This document shows positions 9,964-20,959 of a stretch of DNA of 64,000 bases, piece after piece; position 1 is the first letter of the stretch; each line of letters begins with the position of its first letter. The stretch comes from Armigeres subalbatus. Lineage: Eukaryota; Arthropoda; Insecta; Diptera; Culicidae. The DNA is taken from assembly GCF_024139115.2 (NCBI RefSeq), contig NC_085139.1, positions 142,216,652 to 142,280,651 on the forward strand, written 5' to 3'. The notes under the pieces were generated by a model, which did no database searches, was not told the DNA's origin, and worked only from the letters and a program-made list of their open reading frames with translations. Position numbers and translations under genes: made by a program.

Positions 9964-11532
9964 ACATTCTTCAATCATGTTTTGTTCGACAAGTAGTCTT
10001 ACTTAATTTGTAGTCTTCATAAAGTATTCTTACTATACTGGAAACATGAACAAATCGCTTTGATTGTCAGGAATCTAACGTGCTATTCGACGTATAGAGA
10101 AACTGTACATTTATCCAAAACCAAACTCCCAGTTTAAAAGCATAAGAACCATCTTTTACTGCAGATTGACCTAAATTACAAAGTTGGTTGAAATGTCGGT
10201 AATAAAGAAGCAACAGCATAACTATTGACAGTGCTCGAATTGAATAAATCAAATTGGCAAATATTACAACCATTAGTACAGATTGGATACGTTTTCCTCA
10301 TTTCGTGGATAACCAAACTGATTCCCACGGGATTTGAGTTGAGTCCAGTAAATTCAAGGGATTGATAAGTTTAAAATTATTTTGCGTTCGCTGTGGGGAT
10401 TACAGTCTAGTCAAATATTTACTTCCTTCGTTTGATGGGTTGAAAATGCCGATTCCACAATACTCGTTTTGAACGAAGTTTTCCGGATTACAGTGCAGTA
10501 GCCGTGTTTTTGTATTTTATTTTCGATACATAGTTATACATAACATGCATTCAGTGTATCATCCATGAATTGATAATTATATTGAAGATATGTTCCTGTA
10601 GTGAAATTTGAAAAAATAAATCTAAAGCAAATGAAATCGTCAAATTGAGCTTTTGTTAGTTAGGGAATTGAAAGTTATGGATAATGCTTAACTCCTTTAC
10701 CCAGGCATGGATAGCAAAAATCAACACTATATGAATTGCTTCCCATATTATCTCACAATTTGTGAAAATATTTGCGTCACCATTGAAGATCAATGCTTAT
10801 CTAGGAATGACCGGAATAAATAAATAATGACCGTAGCTTCTAGCCGGACATGAGCAGCTGAGACAACCATAGATTCGATTTTGGCTCACATGTGCCATAC
10901 GCCTATCATTCACATGGACTCACACGTGCTTTGGTTAAGCATATGCGGTATTTCGAAAAAAATCGTTTTAGAGCATTCGAAACTAAATTCCGCGGAATTT
11001 GAATATGGCGAAATTCGATATTCTGATTTCGTTTCGTATCGTAAAATTTGAAATATTTCGATAGAAAAATCATACTTACGAAATAAAACGGAATTTCGAA
11101 ATGGATTTTTAATAATTCAAGTTGTCAAATCATAAAAAATCGGCTGCGCCGCTGAATAATTCATTCAAACTGTACTCAAAACTTTATAAATATAAATTTC
11201 TTCACTAAATTCCAGTACGTAATACAATTCTGTATCTTCAACTAAAACACATTCAGGTTTCCACTTGAAAATTTCTTCATTGTTTTGTTGAAAGTGTACA
11301 AGTATAAATCGTAATGCATATCTGTTGATTTAAATAATATTGTTCAGTGACGTAAACATCATTTGCACATCTCATCGTTTTGGTAAGCTATATTTTTATT
11401 TAAGTTGACTGAGTTGTGTTAATAAAATGTAAAAATCTTGGAGGCTCAAAGGCCGTGAAGCGTTACGGAGTGGAGATCAAGTTTAATATTACATTTCTTT
11501 ATTTTTATACATAGTGTTAGTTTTGGGGAAAT
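9964..11532. other. AT-rich intergenic sequence
   Basis: There is no supportable gene. It contains the TTTCG-rich repeat arm described separately at 10944-11130. The rest shows no motif I recognise. Confidence 0.4.
10944..11130 (+). repeat. TTTCG/TTCCGCGGAA-rich repeat arm
   Basis: The arm starts ATGCGGTATTTCGAAA, includes the palindrome TTCCGCGGAA and many TTTCG or CGAAA words, and has an inverted partner at 17170-17360. It is probably part of an interspersed repeat. It is noncoding. Confidence 0.5.
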
Positions 11533-11545
11533 GTAATGTATTATG

Positions 11546-11970
11546 CCAGCTAAGGGTTGCGTACTTAGCTGGTAGTGCAGCCTGGGCACTGTTGTCCTTC
11601 TGACATCAGCTAGAGTGAGAGGGTGCGTCCTGTGGGGTCTGCCTAGGATGTGGTGGGTTTCGACAGGCTCTGTTGAACTTCTATAAAAATCTGCATGTGT
11701 CACCAAGCAGGCCCTATCAAAGCGACCGTGTGCCGCTCAAAGCGCACTAGCCTAGTCCTGGTGTTGGGTAGGACTTTAAACAAATTTGACCCGACTGATC
11801 GAGCGTCTGTCCACCAAGGAGGTGCGGCTCCAACAGCGTCTGTTCTGGCATCCAGCGGCTGAGTATGAAATGCTATTCCCCGGAAGCTATACCTAAGATG
11901 GCAGCCCCATCCCGGTGGATAGGGAACCTTGGGCCAACAACCTACTGTTCCTGAAACATCAATTTGTTCG
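11546..11970 (+). promoter_or_regulatory. LINE leader: terminal hairpin plus shared module
   Basis: The first base after the duplication starts a 9-bp perfect stem, CCAGCTAAG (11546-11554) with CTTAGCTGG (11564-11572), and a 9-nt loop. Downstream are the shared blocks GCCTAGGATGTGGTGGG (11641-11657), TATAAAAA (11682-11689) and CAAAGCGACCGTGTGCCGC (11718-11736), matching the leader at 5251-5407. Position and conservation suggest an internal promoter and/or structured RNA 5' end. Confidence 0.6.
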
Positions 11971-13413
11971 AGAATCCGATAATTAAAAAAAGAATACGGA
12001 CTGATTTTACGGCGACGACTCTTAGCGCGAAACAACGGACACGAATAGGAACATGGAACGTTTTAACCCTAGCCCAGCAGGGTAAATTGGCACAACTTGC
12101 CAATGAGGCACGCCGCATGAAGCTCGAGATCCTGGGACTGAGTGAAGTCCGTTGGCCAAACTTTGGAGAACACAGAACGCCGTCGGGACAAGTTCTGCTA
12201 TACTCTGGTTTACGAGGTGAACACGCTCCCGGCATCGCGGAGTTGGCTTCCTACTAAGCGCTCAGGCACACTCTGCGCTTATGAAGTGGGAACCTATAAG
12301 TGAAAGGATAATCGTTGCCAGATTTAGAACACGGGTCCGAAACCTTACTATAATCCAATTTTATGCGCCAACCGATGCTGCCGAACTGCAAGCAAAAGAG
12401 AACTTTACAGTCAACTCAATGCCGTCGTAGATAGAATTCCGAAGGGTGATATCAAGATCTGTTTGGGCGACTTCAATGCGAAGATCGGATCCGACAACTC
12501 GAACCATGAGCGCATTATGGGACGCCATGGTCTCGGAGAAATGAGCGAAAACGGAGAGCTGTGCGCAGAATTTTGTGGTAATAACGACATGGTGATCGGG
12601 GGATCGCTCTTCCCTCATCGAACGGTTCACAAGGTCACGTGGGTCTCCCGTGACGGCTTTACAGAAAATCAAATCGACCACTTCTGCATCAGCCGAAAAT
12701 GAAAACGGAGCCTTCTTGATGTACGGAATAAACGTAGTGCCGATATCGCGTCTGACCATCAAATCCTCATCGGCGAAATACGCCTGCGCATTGCGCGGAT
12801 TCGTCGGCAGGAGGAAAGAGTTGGACGACGATTCAACACACGCCGACTGGAAGATGCCACGGTGAAACGGTCCTTCGTTGAAGAACTGGAGACGCGTGCT
12901 GCAGATATTCCGGAAGGTGGCAGCGTGGAAGACCAATGGACCGCCATCAAGAATGCCTTCATCGCCACCAGCGAGAACAATCTGGGCGAACTACGCACCC
13001 AGAGAAAACAATGGATCACCGATGAGACCTGGAGGAAGATAGAGGAGCGAAGAGAAGCCAAAGCCGCGATAGAGCGATCAAAAACCAGAGGAGCCAAAGT
13101 TCTAGCCCGCCAACGATACGCGGCTCTTGAGAAGGAAGTAAAACGCTCATGTCGACGGGACAAGCGAGCGTGGGCAGACTCTCTGGCCGACGAAGGAGAG
13201 AGAGCCGCCGCAACCGGGGACATTCGCCTCCTCTACGATATCTCACGACGCTTAAGCGGGGCGAAGATGAATGCAACGATGCCTGTGAAAGACGCGAATG
13301 ATCAGTTATTGACCGACCCAACTGACCAGCTGAAACGCTGGTTCGAGCACTTCGAACAACTTTTCAAGTGCCAGCCAGGCTATCACCACCTCGGCATGAT
13401 CTGCCTAGGATAA
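11970..13413 (+). pseudogene. APE endonuclease and linker of LINE 11546-14991
   Basis: The endonuclease opens with TRIGTWNVLTLAQQGK, then LEILGLSEVRWP (catalytic Glu block) and continues to a frameshift near 12240. Further fragments give IIQFYAPTD, GDFNAKIGSDNS (12463 on), ENQIDHFCISRK and SDHQILIGEIRL, the normal order of APE motifs, spread over different frames. A long open frame from about 12862 to 13413 is the linker rich in Arg, Lys and Glu. The leader-to-endonuclease junction has no obvious ATG context, so the true start is uncertain. Confidence 0.8.
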
Positions 13414-13476
13414 CGTATAACACGAGTCAATACCGAAGCTCCATCACTGCTAGAGATTCAAACAGCCATCCAAAGC

Positions 13477-14979
13477 ATGAAATCGAATAAAGCCCCAGGG
13501 GTCGACCGCATATCAGCCGAGATGCTCAAAGCTGACCCCATGACATCCGCTCAACTACTGCATCGTTTATTTCATAATATCTGGGACACCGCAACTTTCC
13601 CGGTCGACTGGATGCAAGGTATCTTAGTAAAGGTGCCCAAAAAGGGTGACCTGACTGTATGCGATAACTGGCGAGGCATTATGTTGCTGTGTACCGTTCT
13701 CAAAGTTCTGTGCAAAATTATCCTAGCCCGGATTCAGGAGAAGATCGATGCGACTCTCCGGCGGCAGCAAGCCGGATTCCGTGCCGGAAGATCCTGTGTG
13801 GACCATATTGTCCCGCTCCGCATCATTCTGGAGCAGGTCAACGAATTTCAAGAGTCCCTTTACTTGGTATTCATTGACTACCGAAAAGCTTTCGACCGTC
13901 TCAATCACGAGAATATGTGGGGCGCCCAGAGACGCAAGGGAGTTCCTGAGAAAATCACCGGCCTCATCGAGGCACAGTACGAGGCCTTCTCGTGTAGAGT
14001 GCTGCACAATGGGGTCTTGTCCGACCCTATCCGGGTCGTAGCTGGTGTGAGGCAAGGATGTATCCTATCACCGTTACTGTTCCTCATCGTAATCGATGAG
14101 ATTCTGGTAGGTGCGATTGACCGTGAACAAAACCGCGGGCTGTTATGGCAGCCTATAACCATGGAGCATCTAAACGACTTCGAATTGGCTGATGACGTTG
14201 CACTCCTCGCGCAACGGCGCTCTGATATGCAGAGTAAGCTCAACGACCTTGCCGAGCGCTCCTCTTCGGCAGGTTTAGTCATCAACGTCAACAAAACCAA
14301 ATCGTTGGATGTAAACACGGCGACTCCTTCCAGTTTCACAGTAGCCGGGCAACCAGTGGAGAATGTTGAAAGCTTCCAATATCTTGGTAGCCAAATGGCG
14401 TCGGACGGCGGTACCAAGATCGACATAGGCGCACGGATCAAGAAAGCAAGGGCTGCCTTTGCGAGTTTAAGAAATATCTGGAAAAACAGGCAGATAAGTG
14501 AACGCACCAAAATACGAATTTTCAACTCTAACGTGAAATCTGTGCTGTTATACGCTAGCGAAACATGGTGTGTATCAGTGGAGAACACTCAACGGCTGCA
14601 GGTGTTCATTAACAGATGCCTGCGGTATATAATTCAGGCCTGGTGGCCTCACAACTGGATCTCAAACAATGAGCTCCATCGTCGTTGTCACCAGAGGCCG
14701 ATAGCAACAGAAATTCGGGATCGGAAGTGGGGCTGGGTCGGCCACACTCTACGTATGGGCGGAAACGAAATCTGTAAACAAGCATTAGACTGGAACCCAG
14801 CGGGACATCGCAGCAGAGGCAGACCCAGAGGCTCATGGCGGCGAAGCCTCAATAAAGAAATAAAAGAAGTCGACCGAAATCTAACCTGGCAACAGGTTAA
14901 AGCGATAGCCGGGCAACGCTCAGGATGGAGATCTTTCAAGTCGGCCCTTTGCACCACCGGAGGTGTACAGGATCCGTAA
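13477..14979 (+). CDS. Reverse transcriptase domain of RTE-like LINE
   Basis: An uninterrupted 500-codon frame carries all RT blocks: NKAPGVDRISAEMLK, VPKKGDLTVCDNWRGIMLL, RQQAGFRAGRSCVDHI, FIDYRKAFDRLNHE (first catalytic Asp), GVRQGCILSPLLFLIVIDEI and LADDVALL (catalytic Asp pair, 14188-14199). The C-terminal domain follows with LLYASETWCV and WGWVGHTLRMG. The frame ends at TAA 14977-14979 next to the (GTAA)n tail. It would copy LINE RNA into DNA at a nicked target. The upstream endonuclease is frameshifted, so the element as a whole is probably inactive, but this domain looks intact. Its start is the end of an upstream disruption, not a natural start codon. Confidence 0.85.
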   Translation: MKSNKAPGVDRISAEMLKADPMTSAQLLHRLFHNIWDTATFPVDWMQGILVKVPKKGDLTVCDNWRGIMLLCTVLKVLCKIILARIQEKIDATLRRQQAGFRAGRSCVDHIVPLRIILEQVNEFQESLYLVFIDYRKAFDRLNHENMWGAQRRKGVPEKITGLIEAQYEAFSCRVLHNGVLSDPIRVVAGVRQGCILSPLLFLIVIDEILVGAIDREQNRGLLWQPITMEHLNDFELADDVALLAQRRSDMQSKLNDLAERSSSAGLVINVNKTKSLDVNTATPSSFTVAGQPVENVESFQYLGSQMASDGGTKIDIGARIKKARAAFASLRNIWKNRQISERTKIRIFNSNVKSVLLYASETWCVSVENTQRLQVFINRCLRYIIQAWWPHNWISNNELHRRCHQRPIATEIRDRKWGWVGHTLRMGGNEICKQALDWNPAGHRSRGRPRGSWRRSLNKEIKEVDRNLTWQQVKAIAGQRSGWRSFKSALCTTGGVQDP

Positions 14980-15349
14980 GTAAGTAAGTAAGTAATGTAT
15001 TATGAGGCGATTGTCGATTCGATCTGTGCTCTAGTTGTGGAAACTTTTCGGTAAGCGAAACATTCGTCACTGATCTACTGAGTATTGTTTGTTTTCCGTT
15101 GTCTTTTGAACGTATTAAATTTGAACAACTATAGTTTGAAAACAATGAACTGAAGATGGTGATGTTTCAGAAATTTTCATGAGTTAGTAGATTTTTAGAT
15201 CTTTGCAGTATCAAGAATGCTCTAGATTTGGGGCATTCTCTGATATCTCATTTATTTCAGATTCTGGAACTGATTTAGATCCTTCCGATTGAGATCATTG
15301 GCATGACCTAAACTTTTAGCTTCAGATATTTTTGATTCCGTATATAATG

Positions 15350-15499
15350 CACGCAAAAAAAAGGGTTCATGTACTCGTGAGCTAACGAGTCCACGGTGTA
15401 TTTTAGGTCACGGATTCGGGAATGAAGCTCCTGAATCCATGACTTAAATCACGGTGTATTTTTGCTGGTTACGAATTCGGGAACCTTTTTTTTTGCGTG
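15350..15499. mobile_element. 150-bp MITE with CACGCAAAAAAAA termini
   Basis: The ends are inverted: CACGCAAAAAAAAGGGTTC at the left and GAACCTTTTTTTTTGCGTG at the right. The inner parts are also imperfectly complementary (CACGGTGTATTTT). There is no coding sequence. A decayed relative lies at 44287-44440. I could not settle the target-site duplication. Confidence 0.7.
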
Positions 15500-17169
15500 T
15501 GGATATCTAGAATTTTCTCACATTTTCTAGATTCTGCAGATTCAGATTATTCAAATGCTTCAAAGTTGCATCGATTTTCTGTTACAATCGTGCCAGTGCG
15601 GCGCGTTTTCCGTAGAGCAGTTTGTTGTTAATTTGAATGTAGGTACTGCTAGTTTTAAAAGTTCATATTTAGCAATAAACGTAAATGTCTGCGATTGAGT
15701 GTGTTGGCATAAAAGGCCTTTACATTATTCTCAAAGATTTAGAACTGTTCATTTTAAGTATTATATTCATTTTTTGTCATTTTTGTCTAACAGTCATATT
15801 TTTTCAAGTGAAATCTTTTGTGTTTGAATCTTTCGCTTCTCTACAATAAATAATGGATAAGAAGGAAGTTAAACCTCGAGTTTTGAAACACATTGTTTGG
15901 AAGATTATGTACCTAATTAATTTGATTACACTGGCCACCACCTTGTCAGAGCTACCGATTGAAGGCAGTCTCGATTTAATTGTCACATCATGTCCTATCT
16001 TTCAGCAAACACGTAGTTTTGACTCAAATTCCAAACAATCGCTTTTAATTGGCCATTTTTGCTTTATTTATGTAATTTTCTCCATAGGAGCTTGAATTTT
16101 TTTGTAATCTTGATCCTCAGTACAAAAAAACGATGAAAACTTTAGTTTTATAGCGCTAAAACGCCAGTGTTCGGGATTTGAGTTGTTTAGATACTCAAAA
16201 TTACCTTGATCCTATAACTTCAGTAGAGGCTCAAGTTCTCTATTTTCTCTTAATTATTCAAATCTGTTACAGATTTATTTACATTCCATTTCAAATGGCA
16301 ATGCGAGGCAAGCAGGCTGAACCCGGGACTGTCCTGCAAGATCCAGGACGTTTGGCCACTGTAACCTAATGCGTACATGCAGATAACATGATGGTGTTAC
16401 AAGAGTAAGCGGCTATTATTTTCAAGGCTCAACTCCCACCACAGCGTACCATAGAATTTTTCTAATTGTTCTCACACAAAGTGAGTGAGAGGTGAAGTGA
16501 TGAAACGAAAAGAGTTTTCATCTAGCAGTAACGATTTTCTTTTATCTTCCAAGGCATAGAGAAAAGTGATGGATGATGTCCCTCGCCATAACCATAAAAA
16601 ATGCTCGCCTAATATTCCCAAAGGACCTCAGTAATCATTTAGAAAAAGTTGAGTTTTCTACTGCAACCAATAGCCTTCATACTACTTAGATCTGTTGAAA
16701 AGACCATTTTGGAAAGTTTTACAGATTCAATAAATTATCATGAACTTGGTTGAAAATTTGCCTGGAGACTTTATTCAAGATGTATTGAAATCGAGGATGC
16801 CACTTTGAATCTATAATATTTTTCAAAATGGTAACCAGATCCAATCAATATGAAATCTGTTGTTTGCAGTTAAAAAAATCGGCTCTTTTTATTTCTAATG
16901 TGGTCTGTTGGACATATTGAGCGATGAATATTTTTTCGTTGTTTATGGTGAGGGCATACTTTTGAAAATGGTAAACAGATCCAAAACTGATCTGTTCCTT
17001 ATGTCCGTTTGCAAAATTAAGCTAGATTCTCCCTATGGCGTTTGGGTAACAATATTTGACTTTGAAATTATTAAACAAAATTAATTTTCTTCGCGGATTT
17101 TTTTATGTGTTTTTGCATTGTGTACAATGTACATTGTACATATATAATATAAAAAAAAACTAGAAAATA
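15500..17169. other. No gene supported
   Basis: An 80-codon frame at 15853-16095 (plus) begins with a real ATG but has no recognisable domain or splice partner. The rest is AT-rich and featureless to my reading. Confidence 0.4.
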
Positions 17170-17360
17170 AAAATTCCGCGGAAAAAAAATTAAATTTCGT
17201 TTCGTTCCGTAAAATTTCGAATCAAATGGACCTCAATTTCGTTTCGTTTCGAAGTCTCGGAAGTAAATCTGAATTTCGTTTCGTTTCTTTTCGAAACAAT
17301 TATAGCATTTTTTATTTCATTCGTTTCGTTTCGTCAAGAAAAATTGTGTTATCGCATACC
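17170..17360 (-). repeat. TTTCG-rich repeat arm, inverted partner
   Basis: There are multiple TTTCGTTTCG words, a CCGCGG palindrome near the start, and an end at TTATCGCATACCC, the approximate complement of the ATGCGGTA start of the arm at 10944. Together the two arms are 6.2 kb apart in inverted orientation, with the LINE at 11546-14991 between them. Confidence 0.5.
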
Positions 17361-18041
17361 CTTAGCTTTGGTTGGTGGTGGCAATTGTTAATCTCCAGTA
17401 TTAGTCCTGATGGTTTCACAATGATACAACCGTGCTTCAATGTAGAGCGTAGGTTTGCTATAGTACCTATATTATTAGAACATCATATCTTTACTGAAAC
17501 AACAAGGTTTTAAAAAGCAAATTTATATTCACATAACACACATTTCGATGATATTAAATCTTTATTGCAAATAAAGCCGATACAAATACACAGAATTTTG
17601 TTTTTACACGAATTCTACCAAAAAGTTCAAAGTGATCAAAAGAGTCAAACTTTTTAATTGATTTTTTTTTCAAAATAGTTCAGTTTGATTAGACATCCTT
17701 TAAAAAAGTGCTGTATGAGTAACTATCGCAAAATCAATTAGTTTTCGAATATAAATATTTGGTCCTACAGCTCAAAATTAAATGTTGGTATGCAAAAACT
17801 TCTTCCTCTCCTTCTTCTCTACACTTCAACTGAAACTTAGCATTTCCTCAGTTACTTAATGAAACTTGATGGCCGAGGCGAACTTGTTAGAGATTCTTTT
17901 TGCTGGGGACTTATTTCTTGCCCTTATCGTGACCTTAGGGTCTTTTTATTGATAGCTCTTGGGAAAAATTGGAGGGGTTTCAGCGGAAATACTTCCCTAA
18001 TCAAAAACAAAGCGGGCAGTAATACAATCCGAGGTGGAGTA
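17361..18041. other. No gene supported
   Basis: This is AT-rich sequence between the repeat arm and the next MITE. No coding region was recognised. Confidence 0.4.
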
Positions 18042-18253
18042 AAGCCTGTCCACGTTAAATTTCGGACACTGAGACTATGTCCAACTAATTTGTAGCCATT
18101 TTATCTCTTTGGACAAGAAGGAAAACCCGCTGAAAGAATAACATAAAGCGGAGAGATTTAACTGTCGTGTAAATTGATCTCCTCAGTGGTTTGTGAAAAT
18201 TCTAAAAAATCGCGTGGGATGATGGGTGTCCGAAATTTAACGTGGACAGGCTT
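18042..18253. mobile_element. 212-bp Tc1/mariner-type MITE
   Basis: The terminal inverted repeats are about 28 bp long, AAGCCTGTCCACGTTAAATT at the left and its complement at the right. They are flanked by TA on each side (18040-18041 and 18254-18255). A TA duplication is the hallmark of Tc1/mariner transposition. There is no transposase, so it would depend on one in trans. Confidence 0.85.
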
Positions 18254-18775
18254 TAGTAGGTTTATTTGTTTATTTGTTTATATGATGGGGATTTTTCACA
18301 TACCGTTACCGCCTGGACGAGTTTGTCTATTGCTGGATGTAATCCAGCGGCTAGGAGATTGTCGGAATCCCTAGCGCTCCATATTAGGTAGCGCTCGCCT
18401 GTGAGCTCTTCCTTAATACTATCGACAGACATATGATTTTCGACTCACGCTGTACGCGTACAGTGACAAGATGACACACATCTTTTCTTTTCACCGTTGT
18501 ATCTATATTTGACAGCTTGTTTTGAAACTGATTCTACCGCTTTCCAAAACTATGATTTTCATCAAAATGTATAGAAATCATAAACTGTTACTATAGTTTT
18601 TATGAGTATTACACAATATTTACCCATATTTTTTGAATAAATTGTGAATTCGCGTTAGCAGTTCATTCATCGATATGAAAACGTCATAGTTTTCCAATTC
18701 TTCGTATAGGTATTTTAGCAGAAATATGCAAGTTCTTGCAAATATTCCGCAGGGCAATAATTTCTGCGAACGTTA

Positions 18776-19165
18776 ATGGTTTGGGGTAATTTCAGTGCAA
18801 ACGGCACTGATCGTTTAATTCATTTGGACATTTTGAAGAAGGATAAAGCCAGCACCGTTCAATTGGGTCATATATCCAATTTTGAATTTGTCCTAAACAA
18901 CGGTACAAAACATTTTTCCCATCTAAAAAAGTAGATGCTGACTAATGGCAAATCAAAGATCCCGCATCCTTCCCAATCCCTAGATCTCATTCCAATTAAA
19001 ACCCATGGGATCATTGCACAAAATGTTCGAAATCACACGATACTGAACTCAAACCATTGAATATCATGCAAAAGTGACGGTAGATCTTCCCGGAAACAAC
19101 CCAAGAACTGTCAAAATCAATAGGAAGACATCTTCAGAGCGTAATTGTAGCAAATAATGGGCTTA
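18776..19165 (+). pseudogene. Tc1-type transposase, C-terminal relic
   Basis: One frame reads MVWGNFSANG, LDILKKDKA, FVLNNGTKHFSH, HPSQSLDLIPIK and further Tc1-like text with several stop codons. These correspond to the Tc1 blocks VWG-FS-G, the DNDPKH region and SPDLNPIE. Both catalytic acidic positions visible here are lost: Asp to Asn in NNGTKH, and Glu to Lys in IPIK. It is therefore an old inactive copy. It is unlikely to belong to the MITE just upstream, since no shared termini were seen. Confidence 0.75.
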
Positions 19166-19287
19166 CGAATAATTATTCTGCCAATGTTGTGGAACATATC
19201 ATCCGGAATTGCAGAAAAACGAATGTTACTCAGTCAGCTTGCAAATGTTTGTTTTTATTTCATATGTGAAACGACATATTTGAAAAC

Positions 19288-19480
19288 GGGCTTGGTGGTC
19301 ATATGGCTACCGCTTCTGCCTCATACGCAGGAGGTCTTGGGTTCAATCCCTGGCCCGTTCCATTCCTTCTACTTTGTATCTTTTCATATATTTCTCATGT
19401 TCTAGCAATCGCTAGAACTGGAAATGGGCTTTCATACCGTTTCCATATTTATATATATATATACCTACAACTTGATTAGT
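19288..19480 (+). mobile_element. tRNA-derived SINE
   Basis: An A-box-like TGGTCATATGG (19296-19306) and a B box GGTTCAATCC (19340-19349) are spaced as in a tRNA. The following body includes CTTCTACTTTGTATC and a TATATATA run. It resembles the copy at 4895-5060. Confidence 0.65.
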
Positions 19481-19859
19481 TCTAGCAGGTAACTGTTAGA
19501 ATTCGAAATGAGCGAAAAAGTTCCTTTCGGCATCCAATTAGAAGAATACTGCACCACCCTTTCATAACTATCACATTGGCAACCCGTTAACCAAGACGAA
19601 CCTCTGCCATAAAACCTTAACCCCAAGATTCCAATAAAATTCCACAGGAACTCGTGGCGAGTGCAGAGGTGTTCTCGGCTTGCAGGGGGCGAGTGTCTGC
19701 ATCATCAATTCCTTCCCATCCCCGATGACCGTGAGTACGTGGCCAGTGCCGTTATCGACTATTCAAAATACTAGAGCTCTCGGACTGTGCACATTGAGGT
19801 TGGAGAGCAAATCCTATTCTTCCCGCCATTGATTCCCTGTGCAATTGCGATTGTTCTGA

Positions 19860-20740
19860 TCGAAGGTAATTCTTTTGAATACCTTTATTACCTCCAAGGT
19901 TTGGTATTTGTCATCGTTACTTCCTCCAAACAATGTCCACACGGCAAAAATAACCTCCACTATGGGGTCCTTTTTGTGGAGACGGCATCCTGCGCGGATT
20001 CCGATACAACAGCTAGCAAGGCCGCTGGATCAAGGAGGGATAAAGCTTCAACTTCAACTTCAACTGAAATCTCCAGCGCTTCTAGTCAACCGTCATATGC
20101 AGCCGATCTTCCTTGCTTAGGAAAAATCCTGCAAATATACCCTCGCTTGCCTCCGCAAATTCAACAAAGCCTTTCCTCCGAGCAAATCCATCGTTTTCAT
20201 ATCGACCAGACCGACAGACCAAGGATTGAAATACGTCACCCAGCTGTGAATTGGAAGCGAGTGTGGTTGAACATTAGCAGCATGAAGATGACATCAGCCC
20301 AGCGTAGCAGTTGGTACCTACTCGTAAACGAAAAGATCGAACACTTTGGCACACCATTAGACGAGCAGATAGTGAACATTGCCTGCACTGCAATAATATG
20401 ACTATCGAAACGATCAAACACAAGTTGAGTGAATGTGGACGAGTGACGGCAGCGTGGACACATCTACAACGAATGCTAACAATGGTCATTGACAATCGTA
20501 GATTCTCATTCGAAGACTTAATCCATCCAGTGTTAGCAGGAATAACAAATAGAAACAAAACACAAATTCTCAAACTGTTTATTAATTATGTCACCTTTGT
20601 CATAGATTGTGATAATGCAGTAGATGTAGATGAGTTAGATTTTTACCTACACGTTGAATTGTAACTAATTGTATTATAACTAATTTTAAACAAAATCAAC
20701 TACAAATAAACAAAATTTTATGAAGTCAAAAAAAAAATCA
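19860..20740 (+). pseudogene. 3' part of a LINE with C-terminal CCHC knuckle
   Basis: Fragments in two frames (19787-20401, then 20311-20664) join through a frameshift near 20310-20400. The readable protein contains SSWYLLVNEK, then a Cys-x2-Cys-x9-His-x4-Cys knuckle (CLHCNNMTIETIKHKLSEC), then a tail ending at TAA 20662-20664. Such a knuckle after reverse transcriptase is known from R1, I and related LINE clades. The RT domain itself is missing, so this is a 5'-truncated copy. An A-rich tail lies near 20728. A second copy of its tail is at 40531-40780. Confidence 0.6.
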
Positions 20741-20959
20741 ATCACGTAGTAGCAACTACGAAATGCACGGTCATCATGCTCATGCTCATGCTCATATGTG
20801 AAACGGCGTATTTGACATTTCAAAACAACAAATTATGTTCTGTTTCGTACAATACAACGGTCGAAGGGCAGGGTACGGAAATCATCGTGCTATCGTGATA
20901 CCAGCGTGATTCTGCTGTACAGTGATATTGTTATCATATATGTGTCACAAGTATAAGAC

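Larger units (their letters stand above)
11546..14991 (+). mobile_element. Near full-length RTE-like LINE with 13-bp TSD
   Basis: A direct repeat GTAATGTATTATG occurs at 11533-11545 and 14992-15004 and bounds exactly one element of 3,446 bp. It begins with a terminal hairpin and leader, encodes an APE endonuclease plus reverse transcriptase, and ends in (GTAA)n directly after the stop codon. There is no ORF1 and no poly(A), which fits the RTE group. Its RT is quite different from those of the two LINEs at 5.2-10 kb, although the leader is similar. The precise boundaries and intact RT suggest a comparatively recent insertion. Confidence 0.88.
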
